Positions 48,821-59,324 of a stretch of 64,000 bases of DNA are shown here, piece by piece. This DNA is from Maratus speciosus (Eukaryota; Arthropoda; Arachnida; Araneae; Salticidae), in NCBI GenBank assembly GCA_963932465.1, contig OZ010793.1, positions 366,820,459 through 366,884,458 of the forward strand. Reading direction: 5' to 3'. The position numbers were made by a program, and so were the translations under genes. Below the pieces are notes generated by a model. That model ran no database searches. It was not told where the DNA came from and saw only the letters and a program-made list of their open reading frames with translations. Position 1 is the stretch's first letter, and the number at the start of each line of letters is the position of its first letter.

Positions 48821-50469
48821 AAAAGTCCTTCCGGCCAGTGCCGGGAGGAAGAGGTAGCTTTTATATTCCTTATTTTAAAAAAGCCAACTTATATTATTCA
48901 AACACACGAAGCTCAATTTAGTGGAAACCGAATATTAGGAGATTCAATACTAATTTTTATCAATATAATGAATGAGAATTTCGCGAAATTAGTCAGCTTT
49001 ATCCAAGCTGCTTTTCTTTAAAGTAACTTATATTTGGCTGCCAAATTCGGCGATTTCTTAAAGTGCCTGCCATTTTAAGACAACATGGTGGATGAGGCTA
49101 ACCAGTGAACTTGGTGGAGATCTTAGTAATTGCTGTGCACATGCTCACTCACATCGGAATCGGTTGATATATACGAGTTTTATCGCATGCAAAAAATCAG
49201 ATTTTTCAAAATGTCACCCACAATAGAAATTGAAACTGCTATATCTGAGCCATTTTTTAAAGTAAAGACAAACAAAAAATACTCCTGAATCCTTATATCA
49301 AGGTCAAATACTTAAGAAAGAAACCTTTTTCAATTTCTAATTTTTTTGCACCTCACTTTAAATATATATAATTTTTTTAATTTAATGGCCGCCATTTTGA
49401 AACAAGATGGCTGATGAATCTCGCCAGCGAACTAGGTCGAGGTATTGATGTATACTATCCACATGCCTTCTTACATCGAAATAGGCGAATACGTGTGTTA
49501 TCGCGTGACAAATACAAGATCGTTTCAAAATGTTCATTGATCGTTCAAAATGAAATTCAAAGTGCTATAATTCAACCATTTTTTAAGATATAAACAAAAG
49601 AACAAATTTTCAGAAACAAAAACTGCTCCGGAATCTTTGTATCAAGGCCAAACACATAAAGAAATTCTTTTTCATTTTCCAATTTTTTAATACCTCATTT
49701 TAAATTTTAAATTTAATTTTTTTTAAATGGCAACTCTTTCGAAACAAGATGGCGAATGAAGCTGGCCAACGAACTCGCTCGAGACATTGGTATGTACTAT
49801 GTACAGACCAAGTTACATTCAAATCGGTTCATAAATACGCCTGTTATCGCGTGACAAAAATCACACTGTAAAAAAAAATGGTAACTTTCCATGTAAAATC
49901 CAGGAACGTTTCGCCTTTTATCAGGTTTTCAGAATAATTTAGCCCTTTCCTGTGAAATTCTGGTTTTCTTATCTGAAACGTTCCTGAACAAAAGTTGGAA
50001 ACAGCAAAACGCTGCGGCCGCCATTTATTATTTTTTTTTCCTATAATCCGTTGCTCGCGCGCGAGTGTCGAAAACGAATTCCTTAAATGAATGTAAAAAA
50101 ATCCATATGGAATGCAAATAAATCAATAGACGACATAATCCTTTACGTCTCTATTGTCAAGATAATTCAGATGAAAATACAATACTTCTGTGACATCACT
50201 AAGAGATTATCTCTCGTACTTGTCTGTGAAATCTTTAACGAGCAGACTGTGTAAAAAAAAATACACCTATTATTTGGATCTGCATTAACCAGGGGACAAT
50301 CAAATATGATTCTCACCTATTTTGATTAATTTAAAGTATGTTTTAGAGTTCTTATCTCTAATTATTCTTGTGAAAGGATTTCTTCAAATGGGCCTTAGAT
50401 TTTCAGAAATTAGATGACGAGTTTTAGCATACGTTTCAAATACCCATTAGTTTGCAGCTCTCAACGTGT

Positions 50470-50545
50470 CTTTCGTGGTGTGGACGCAGAAAGCTTGCAC
50501 GCCACCCGTACGGCCCGGGTTCGATGCTACCTCTTGACTTTTTTT
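50470..50545 (+). ncRNA. Possible second tRNA-derived segment
   Basis: CCCGGGTTCGATGCT resembles an RNA polymerase III box B (9 of 11) and is followed by a T run that could terminate transcription. No full cloverleaf can be folded by eye. Confidence 0.25.
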
Positions 50546-51082
50546 TTCTTTTTTAATTAATTTTATATTTTAACACTTTATTACAATTTGATTTAAATTT
50601 GACATATATTTGACACTTTGAATTGCTGCAAATTTGAATTTTTTTTTTTTTTTTTTCGGAAAAAATATACAATTACGTTTAGGGTTTTTTTTTTCATGAA
50701 AATTTATATGTATTTTATCTAACTTGTAAACTAACATAATCACTGACGAAAATCCAAAATATTTTATGTCTAGATTTTTTTTCTAATTATTATTTACATT
50801 TATATATTTTTATATTTTAAGCAAAGTTCAGAAACAATATATCACATATATATTTACTTTATTGAATTTTAACTGAAAATTTATTTTTTCGTGTAAATTA
50901 TAAATAATAATTTTGATGTCAATTTCAAAATATTTTTTCATTCTAACAAATAATGATAATAAAGCGAAAATTGTCAACTGGAAATGTAAAAATCGTCTGC
51001 GGATCCCGCATGCTGTGAAATGTCAGTAATGTCATAATGAAGGGAACGAACATCCAGAGTGAATTATGTCAGCCAGGTATCG

Positions 51083-51153
51083 GTCCGGATAGCCTAACAG
51101 GTAAGGCATTGGCACGGCACGCCAAGTATCCAGGTTCGATCCCTGGTCTGGAC
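51083..51153 (+). ncRNA. tRNA-like cloverleaf, anticodon GGC, C at position 33
   Basis: 71 bases fold as acceptor GTCCGGA/TCTGGAC (7 pairs, one G-T), D-stem GCCT/AGGC, anticodon stem TTGGC/GCCAA around ACGGCAC, and T-stem CCAGG/CCTGG around TTCGATC. Box B GGTTCGATCCC is near consensus. The base before the anticodon is C instead of the near-universal T, and the acceptor does not look like an alanine tRNA. A tRNA-derived repeat head inside the 1,513 bp insertion is more likely than a working tRNA. Confidence 0.55.
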
Positions 51154-51583
51154 ATTTTTCGCTCTTGTGCTTCTCCAGCCTTGAATATGTCAGTAATGTT
51201 TTGCTGTCAACAGAAATATTCCTGGTATTTCGCAGGAAACTTACTGGCATTTCTGTAGAAAGTTTTTAACATATACAGTAAAGTACCAGTCATTTTCAAG
51301 AAATGTTTCTTGGAAATAATGGGCAACTCAGCTGCCCATTTTTTCCCAGGAACGTTGCGGAATTTTTTTTACAGTGCAGGTCGTTTTAAAATGTCAGCCA
51401 CAATAGAAATTCAAAATGCTATTACTCAGTCATTTTTTTTAGATATAGACGAAACAAAAACTGTTCCGGAATCTTTGTATTAAGGTCAAACACATACGAA
51501 AAAAATCTTTTTCATTTTCCCATTTTTTGGTATCTCATTTTAATTTTTAAAATTTTTTTAAATGGCCGCCATTTTGAAACAAG

Positions 51584-51760
51584 ATGGCGGATGAAGCTGG
51601 CCAACGAACTCGGTCGAGATATTTGTATGTACTATGTACACACCAAGGTACATCCAAATCGGTTCATAAATACTCCTGTTATTGCGTGACAAAAATCAGG
51701 ACGTTTCAAAATGTCAGCCACGCTAGAAATTCAAAATGCTATAACTCAGCCATTTCTTAA
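51584..51760 (+). other. Recurrent 58-codon frame of the monomer array
   Basis: Representative of six same-length frames (177 bases each) starting at 51584, 51911, 52237, 52564, 54295 and 54622. Each opens at the ATG of AAGATGG or AAAATGG (good initiation context) with MADEAGQRTRSR or a near variant and ends after NSAIF or NSAIS. No domain recognised. Other monomers have lost the start or carry stops. Differences among copies are largely amino-acid changing, so constraint is not evident; transcription is unknown. Confidence 0.25.
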
Positions 51761-53041
51761 GATATAGACGAAACAAAAACTGATCCCGAATCTTTTTATC
51801 AAGGTCAAACACATAAGAAGAAAATATTTTTTCAATTTTCAATTTTTCGGTACCACATTTCAAATTTAAATTTTTCTTAAAAATTTAAATGGCCGCCATT
51901 TTAAAACAAGATGACGAATGAAGCTGGCCAACGAACCCGGTCGAGACATTGGTATGTACTATGTATAAACGAAGTTACATCCAAATCGGTTCATAAATAC
52001 GCCTTTTATCGCGTGACAAAATTCAGGACGTTTCAAAATGTCAGCCACGCTAGAAATTCAAAATGCTGCAACTCAGCCATTTTTTAAGATATAGACGAAA
52101 CAAAAACTGCTCCGAAATCTTTGTATAAAGGTCAAATACATAAGAAAAAAATATTTCTCCATTTTCAATTTTTTGGTACCACATTTCAAATTAAAATTTT
52201 TCTTAAAAATTTAAATGGCCGCCATTTTTAAACAAGATGGCGGATGAAGCTGGTCAACGAACCCGGTCTAGACATTGGTATGTACTATGCATAAACGAAG
52301 TTACATCCAAATCGGCTCATAAATACGCCTTTTATCGCATGACAAAATTCAGGACGTTTCAAAATGTCAGCCACGCTAGAAATTCAAAATGCTGCAACTC
52401 AGCCATTTTTTAAGATATAGACGAAACAAAAACTGCTCCGAAATCTTTGTATTAAGGTCAAATACATAAGAAAAATATATTTCTCCATTTTCAATTTTTT
52501 GGTACCACATTTCAAATTTTAAATTTTTTTAAAAATTTTAAATGGCCGCCATTTTGAAACAAAATGGCGGATGAAGCTTGCCAACGAACTCGGTCGAGAC
52601 ATTGGTATGTACTATGTACACACCGAATTACATCGAAATCGGTTCATAAATACGCCTTTTATCGCGTGACAAAATTCAGGACGTTTCAAAATGTCAGCCA
52701 CGCTAGAAATTCAAAATGCTATAACTCAGCCATTTTTTAAGATATAGACGAAACAAAAACTGCTCCGGAATCTTTGTATAAAGGTCAAATACATAAGAAA
52801 AAAATATTTTCCCATTTTTAATTTTTTGGTATCACATTTCAAATTTTAAATTTTTTTAAAAATTTTAAATGGCCGCCATTTTGAAACAAAACGGCGAATG
52901 AAGCTGGCCAACGAACTCGGTCGAGACATTGGTATGTATTATGTACACACCGAATTACACCGAAATCGGTTCATAATTATGAGAGTTACAGTGTGACATA
53001 CGTCAGATATATATATATATATATAGATAGATATAAGCTCA

Positions 53042-55062
53042 AAAAGTCCTTCCGGCCAGTGCCGGGAGGAAGAGGTAGCTTTCATATTCCTTATTTTAAA
53101 AAAGCCAACTTATATTATTCAAACACTCGAAGCTCAATTAAGTGGAAACCGAATGTAGGAGATTCAATACTAATTTTTATCAATGCTAAATCATTATGAA
53201 TGAGAATTTCGCGAAATTAGTCAGCTTTATCCAAGCTGCTTTTAATTAAAGTAACTTATATTTGGCTGCCAAATTCGGCGATTTCTTAAAGTGCCTGCCA
53301 TTTTAAGACAACATGGTGGATGAGGCTAACCAGTGAACTTGGTCGAGACCTTAGTAATTGCTGTGCACATGCTCACTCACATCGGAATCGGTTGATATAT
53401 ACGAGTGCTGTCGCAGGCAAAAAATCAGATTTTTCAAAATGTCACCCACGTTAGGAATTGAAACTACTATATCTGAGCCATTTTTTAAGATAAAGGCAAA
53501 CAAAAAATGCTCCTGAATCCTTATATGAAAGTCAAATACTTAAGAAAGAAACCTTTTTAAATTTCTAATTTTTTTGCACCCCACTTTAAATATATATATA
53601 TTTTTTAATTTAATGGCCGCCATTTTGAAACAAGATGGCTGATGAATCAGGCCAGCGAACTTGGTCGAGGTGTTGATGTATACTATCCACATGCCTTCTT
53701 CCATCGAAATAGGCAAATACGTGTGGTATCGCGTGACAAATACAAGATCGTTTCAAAGTGTTAGCCATGATAGAAATTCAAAGTGCTATAATTCAACCAC
53801 TTTTTAAGATATAAACAAAAGAACAAATTTTCAGAAACAAAAACTGCTCCGAATCTTTGTATCAAGGCCAAACACATAAAAAAACTTTTTCATTTTCCAA
53901 TTTTTAATACCTCATTTTAAAATTTAAAATACATTTAAAAAAAAAAAATCGCAACCCTTTTGAAACAAGATGGCGAATGAAGCTGGCCAACGAACTCGGT
54001 CGAGACAAAGGTATGCACTATGTACAGACCAAGTAATATCCAAATCGGTTCATAAATACGCCTGTTATCGAAAGACAAAAATCAGGTCGTTTTAAAATGT
54101 CAGCCACAATAGAAATTCAAAATGTTATAACTCAGCCATTTTTTTAGATATAGACGAAACAAAACCTGTTCCGGAATCTTCGTATTAAGGTCAAACACAT
54201 ACGAAAAAATCTTTTTCATTTTCCAAATTTTGGAACCTCATTTTAAATTTAATTTTTTAAAAAAATTTTTAAATGGCCGCCATTTTGAAACGAGATGGCG
54301 GATGAAGCTGGCCAACGAACTCGGTTGAGTGATTTGTATGTACTATGTACACACCAAGGTACATCCAAATCGGTTCATAAATACGTCTATTATCACGTGG
54401 CAAAAATCAGGGCGTTTCAAAATGTCAGCCACGCTAGAAATTCAAAATGCTATAACTCAGCCATTTTTTAAGATATAAACGAAACAAAAACTGCTCCCGA
54501 ATCTTTTTATCAAAGTCAAACACATAAGAAAAAAATATTTTTTCAATTTTCAATTTTTTGGCACCACATTTCCAATTTAAATTTTTCTTAAAATTTTAAA
54601 TGGCCGCCATTTTTAAACAAAATGGCGGATGAAGCTGGCCAACGAACTCGGTCGAGACATTGGTCTGTACTATGTATAAACGAAGTTACATCCAAATCAG
54701 TTCATAAATACGCCTTTTATCGCGTGACAAAATTCAGGGCGTTTCAAAATGTCAGCTTCGCAAGAAATTCAAAATGCTATAACTCAGCCATTTTTTAAGA
54801 TATAGACGAAACAAAAACTGCTACGGAGTCTTTGTATAAAGGCCAAATACATAAGAAAAAAATATTTTTCCATTTTTAATTTTTTGGTACCACATTTCAA
54901 ATTTTAAATTTTTTAAAATATTTTAAATGGCCGCCATTTTGAAACAAAATGGCGGAAGTAGCTGGCCAACGAACTCGGTCGAGACATTGGTATGTACTAT
55001 GTACACACCGAATTACATCCAAATCGGTTCATAAATACGAGAGTTACAGTATGACATAGGTC
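53042..55062 (+). repeat. Higher-order repeat block B (leader + 6 monomers)
   Basis: Repeats the block A leader from the same first base (AGTCCTTCCGGCCAGTGCCG), then monomers with cores at about 53291, 53614, 53950 (degenerate), 54275, 54602 and 54929, period 327 in the last three. Ends in the same partial monomer and (TA)n as block A. It has no insertion in its third monomer, giving a direct reference for the insertion in block A. Confidence 0.93.
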
Positions 55063-55086
55063 AGATATATATATACATATATATAT

Positions 55087-55128
<42 letters not shown>

Positions 55129-55131
55129 ATT
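55063..55131. repeat. (TA)n palindrome
   Basis: ATTGATATAT ... ATATATCAAT forms a continuous self-complementary tract within 55085-55131. Confidence 0.85.
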
Positions 55132-55255
55132 TTGAACGGAGGGTGGTTTCGGGGTCTGGGGGTCATGATCGATGAAAATATACCAAAATTTTTTGAAATC
55201 GCTTTCCTCCGAACGGCTGCAATAGGTAGCTTTTTGTAAAGAAATCTACCTAAAA
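55128..55255 (+). repeat. Direct repeat, left copy
   Basis: Begins ATCAATTTTGAACGGAGGGT, includes CGGGGTCTGGGGGTCATGAT and ends with GGTAGCTTTTTGTAA and a short hairpin (AGGTAGC...CTACCT). The right copy is at 56529-56668 in the same orientation. Both follow (TA)n. Confidence 0.85.
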
Positions 55256-55329
55256 GGTTAAAGGTAAAACTAAAAATAAAAAATACAAATAAAAATAAAA
55301 ACTAAATCCATGCGATAAGCGCTACAGCT

Positions 55330-56515
55330 GCAAATAACCACACAGATTAGATATAGCACATTATGTATTAAATGCATTTGTCAGACCCAGAATCTTGCAC
55401 CATATAACCATAAAACATCCAAGAAATTTAAACATATAACGTGAACAAGAAAAAACAACAAAAAAGAACAAAAGGCTGTGGCCTCTTCAGCGGTGGGCAT
55501 TTTGAAAAGCACAGCAATGTTTCAGACTAATTACAATTTACAACAAAATATTATTCAGTACTGGCAGTGGGTTTCGGCCGGAGTGTCGCAAAGCATAAAT
55601 CAAATGCATAAAAACAATTGAAAGCATATCGCGAACACTCCACATATCAATCTATAATAAACGGGATAACTTTAATTTTGAAGTTAACCATTTAGTTAAT
55701 TGAAGTTCAAATATCCATAAACGCGTTTACGTCAATATCATAATAGGTCAGATTTTTCGCTACTATAAACTCTGTTCGAATAAAAATTTATTTTTTAAAG
55801 AACTTTTTAATTTAACCAGCATTTTGTATTATAAAAATAATATACCTTTGAATTTCATTAATAAATATACTAGTTTTACAGACAGTCTTCATTTTTGAGG
55901 AGTTGCTATGCGATTGACAGTTAACTTGTATAGTTAACTTGTATAGTAACTTGTATAGACAGTTAGTTTGTATAACTTAAACCCTTTTTTTGGACGGTTT
56001 TACAAGGATGTCTGCAATTGTGTGGCAACAGGCATGGAACGTGCATGGACAGATTATGGATCACTGGAATTTGATTATTGTTTTTTGTTGCTATGTGGCT
56101 CGGATTTGGGTAAAATAATTTTATTGTTTCAGTATACATTACATATACGTTCTGAATCAGTTGTATCTTCGAGATGCACTGTTTATTATGGCGTCGGGTC
56201 TGGTGGGGGAGTGTTCGCGATATGCTTTCAATTGTTTTTATGCATTTGATTTATGCTTTGCGACACTCTGCCCGAAACCCACTGCCACTACTGAATAATA
56301 TTTTGTTGTAAATTGTAATTAGTCTGAAACATTGCTGTGCTTTTCAAAATGCCCACCGCTGAAGAGGCCACAGCCTTTTGTTGTTTTTTGTTGTTTTTTC
56401 TTGTTCAGGTTATATGTTTAAATTTCTTGGATGTTTTATGGTTATACTTAATTTATTTATGGTGCAAGATTCTGGGTCTGACAAATGCATTTAATACATA
56501 ATGTGCTATATATAT
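55330..56515. repeat. Long inverted repeat between the direct repeats
   Basis: Arms at about 55350-55650 and 56195-56512 are nearly perfect reverse complements, for example GCCTCTTCAGCGGTGGGCAT at 55481 and ATGCCCACCGCTGAAGAGGC at about 56349. The loop of about 550 bases includes a 93-codon frame (55968-56249) that runs into the right arm and has no recognised domain. Together with the flanking direct repeats it looks like a mobile unit of unknown class. Confidence 0.8.
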
Positions 56516-56528
56516 ATGTATATATATA

Positions 56529-56668
56529 TATATATATATCAATTTTGAACGGAGGGTGGTTTCGGGGTCTGGGGGTCATGATCGAGGAAAATATACCAAA
56601 ATTTTTTTAAATCGCTTTCCTCCGAACGTCTGCAATAGGTAGCTTTTTGTAATGAAAGCTACCTAAAA
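56529..56668 (+). repeat. Direct repeat, right copy
   Basis: Near-identical to 55128-55255 over about 125 bases; differs by a few substitutions (CGATGAAAA against CGAGGAAAA). Confidence 0.85.
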
Positions 56669-57545
56669 CTTGAAAAAAATTCTGTGGCTGCATCTGAAAT
56701 GATTTTCTGTATAATTTTAGAAGAGGGATGGTAAGGAATCTAAAACACAGGGACAGAGTTTAAAAAATAATAACAACCCTAAAAATGTGTGCAGGTTAAT
56801 TTTTAGCTACATATTTATATCAAACAATAGTTCCAGTTTCAGAAAAAAATTACATCGAATTATTTTTATTGAAACAGTTTTATACAGACAGCTCCAAACT
56901 TAAAAATCAGCATCAGGGACGCGGGACGGTAGATGAGTTTTCCTGGTATTTGGACCCCCAACATCGTCCAAAACTTATTTATCTCGTTAATATTGTTATG
57001 CAATCACGCAATGGGATGTTCCCCAGTATATGAAATAATAATAATAATAATTTAAAAAAACCCACAAAAAAAGTGCATTAAATAAAAAATTATTATTCAG
57101 GGACATGAAAGTCAAAAGATTGTGAGAATGCCCCATATATGTATACCGTTATTTTTTTTCAGTGATTCACTGTTATGGTTCATTTGATTTCCGTTTTATA
57201 TGCTTTGTTTATATCTTAACCTTCTGGCTACAGTTGATAGGGCATTTTGAGAATTAGTCTTCAAAGCTTAGCTTGCTATTATCTTTCAGAAATTAACTAT
57301 GTTTTACTTACATTGGAAAATAATGCCCTGACGAGAGTTTCATAATACAATTAAAATTTTTGTTAATGTTTTTTACGTTCCTTTTGTAATTTTTCCTGTT
57401 ACATTTTCAATTATTCCACTTTAATATGCAGCATTTTGCATAATCAGTTTTATGGTATCATAAAGGATTTCATTTCTATGGTCAATTTTAGATTTGTTAA
57501 AATGGTTTATAATTACAAAAAATTTGACTATATATATATATATAT
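56669..57545. other. AT-rich sequence
   Basis: No gene seen. An (AAT)n stretch lies near 57036. Confidence 0.5.
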
Positions 57546-58193
57546 AAGGTGATGTTCAATTCATTTGCATAAAAAAAGAAAATCGTCTACAACAACACTG
57601 AAATTAAAGAAGTGCAAAGTTATGTGTACCTTGGGCAAGAAATATCATCTGATAATAGTATCATGAATGAAATCAATAGAAGAATAAGAAATGGATGGAG
57701 TGCTTTTGGGAAGAACAATATTATTCTGAAGAGTAGCATGCCCCTGTGTTTGAAAAGAAAGGTATTTAACCAATGTGTTTTGCCTGTCCTAACTTATGGA
57801 GCAGAAACATGGACGCTAACAAAACGGATGGTACAAAGATTACAAACAACACAGAGAAGTATGGAAAGATGTATGCTAGGTATAACTAGAAGAGACAGAA
57901 AAAGAATAACCTGGATAAGAAGTCAGACGAAAGTTTTTGACATCATTGAAAGAATTAAACGGCTAAAATGGAAATGGGCTGGGCACATCGCAAGAAGACA
58001 AGACAATAGATGGAGCACAAACACCCTACAGTGGTATCCCAGAGATGTAAAACGGCCAAGAAGACGACCTCAAGTAAGATGGCGTGATGAAATCAGAAAA
58101 GTAGCCGGTGTAAATTGGATGACTAAAGCACTAGACAGGAAACATTGGAAAAATCTGGGGGAGACCTACATCCAGCAGTGGATTGAAAACGGT

Positions 58194-58196
<3 letters not shown>
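57546..58196 (+). pseudogene. RTE-type LINE reverse transcriptase, C-terminal fragment
   Basis: The encoded piece is the last ~215 residues of a non-LTR retrotransposon polyprotein, which copies element RNA into the chromosome by target-primed reverse transcription. From 57546 the frame reads KVMFNSFA, a TAA stop, then KKKIVYNNTEIKEVQSYVYL; from 57612 it is open for 194 codons to TGA at 58194. Visible family phrases are YVYLGQEIS, NQCVLPVLTYGAETWTLTK, a basic tail WAGHIARR, RPRRRPQVRWRDEI and WIENG at the end. The endonuclease and catalytic palm (with its Asp-Asp motif) are absent, so this is a 5'-truncated dead copy. The stop runs straight into a TGA microsatellite, a usual RTE 3' end. Confidence 0.88.
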
Positions 58197-58227
<31 letters not shown>

Positions 58228-58250
58228 ATATATATATATATATATATATT
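58194..58250 (+). repeat. (TGA)n and (TA)n at the RTE 3' end
   Basis: About eleven TGA/GAT triplets follow the stop codon, then (TA)n to about 58250. Confidence 0.9.
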
Positions 58251-58411
58251 AAAAAGCAGTAAACCAACGTTTAAAATGCACAAATAATGCGTGAAAAGCA
58301 GCAAACAGCTGTTTCGAATCTACAGCGAGATTCTTCTTCAGTGCAAGATAGGGAAAAAAGAACAGCGTGCTAGAAAAAGCAAGGCTGAGCCAAAACGCTA
58401 CTAGCACGGTG
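58251..58411 (-). mobile_element. Penelope-like fragment candidate
   Basis: A ~160 bp island between two (TA)n tracts contains the hammerhead-like motif described separately and an inverted pair CGTGCTAG/CTAGCACG (about 58367-58374 and 58400-58407). Hammerhead motifs are known in the terminal repeats of Penelope-like elements. No reverse transcriptase is present. Confidence 0.35.
58305..58348 (-). ncRNA. Hammerhead-ribozyme-like motif
   Basis: Minus strand: CTGAAGA (58341-58335), one extra A, stem II GAATCT/AGATTC with loop CGCTGT (58333-58316), then GAAAC (58315-58311). A two-pair stem III AC/GT with loop AGCT and a three-pair stem I (GCA/TGC) can follow. The core matches CUGANGA...GAAA except for the inserted A, so it may be degenerate. 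Confidence 0.4.
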
Positions 58412-58470
58412 TATATATATATGTATATATATTAATATATATATATATATATATATATGAGATATAAAAT
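58412..58470. repeat. (TA)n microsatellite
   Basis: Alternating TA with short interruptions. Confidence 0.85.
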
Positions 58471-59288
58471 TACGTTTTGGAGTCGTGGCTGGCGACATGC
58501 TTACTTAGAAAACACACACAGTTCGTTCATACATTGTTTTATTGGGCGTCCAGGACATATTAGATGGAGATCACAGTCATCCTAGGCGGTACCCGCCGGG
58601 GTCAGTCCGAGCAGCCCCAATCCCGTGTCTGTTCACAAGGGCGGCTCGTAGCAATCTGCGCGAATTTAAAGTTCTAAGAGAAGATCACCAGTTGCAGAAA
58701 CTATTTTATTATAATTTATAGCCTTAGACGATTTTATATTAGATGCTCGTGCGTAATCTTGGATGATTGGCTTTCACTTCAGTATAGGATACTTGCTCAT
58801 GCTCTCCTAGGCTTAAAAGTTATAAATACTTGATAATCGAGCGATGTGTTGCGAGTTACTCCTGAATTTAATTGGAATTTGAAATAGCCAAGAAATTATG
58901 ATGTTTGAGAAATGTCAAGACATCGAACATATGTCTCCACTGATGATTATCGAAAATAGGCTATACTTGATAATATCTCTTATGAGGTTCTAATGATTTG
59001 AAGTGTTATTTGGGGCATATATAGAAATTGAGTTAGCAACTAAGGAGAAGGTATACTAATTAAAAAAGGTTATAAAGCATGTTATCAATTTTGTAACTAT
59101 ATATATATATATATATATAATACCTTTGAATCAAAAAATTTTCTGTAAGAATTAATGTTTAATATTATTAGATGCCATATTCAAATTAGATATTCAGTTA
59201 TTAATTTTATAAGAGCTTCTCCTCAGATAATTTTCAATTCAAACGTATTTTATATTTATGTATCTATGTATCTATCTATCTATCTTTC

Positions 59289-59324
<36 letters not shown>

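Larger units (their letters stand above)
49864..51376. mobile_element. Insertion with CACTGTAAAAAAA ends, 1513 bp
   Basis: Ends are CACTGTAAAAAAAA and TTTTTTTTACAGTG. Comparison with the intact paralogous monomer near 54080 (AAAATCAGGTCGTTTTAAAA) shows the insertion exactly and a 2 bp duplication CA at 49862-49863 and 51377-51378. Subterminal CCAGGAACGTTTCG (left) and CCCAGGAACGTTGC (right) recur. It contains a tRNA-like cloverleaf (51083-51153) and a second box-B-like stretch near 50518. No transposase. CACTR ends with a very short duplication hint at a CACTA/EnSpm-type element, but that is inference. Confidence 0.85.
48821..53030 (+). repeat. Higher-order repeat block A (leader + 8 monomers)
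   Basis: A ~250 bp leader starting AGTCCTTCCGGCCAGTGCCG is followed by monomers. The GGCCGCC core lies at about 49387, 51564, 51891, 52217, 52544 and 52871, with degenerate cores near 49070 and 49727. Young monomers keep a 326-327 base period. Each has GGCCGCCATTTTGAAACAAG, ATGGCGGATGAAGC, AAATCGGTTCATAAATACG, TTTCAAAATGTCAGCC and ACAAAAACTGCTCCGG. The third monomer is split by the element at 49864-51376. The block ends in a partial monomer (GAGAGTTACAGTGTGACATA) and (TA)n. Confidence 0.93.

Noticed and set aside
48821..55062. CRISPR-like array
   Set aside because: Monomers are 327 bp and similar throughout, without the short repeat/unique spacer layout, and the context is a eukaryotic genome.
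55968..56249. 93-codon frame in the loop of the inverted repeat
   Set aside because: It runs into the inverted-repeat arm and shows no family motif or codon signal.
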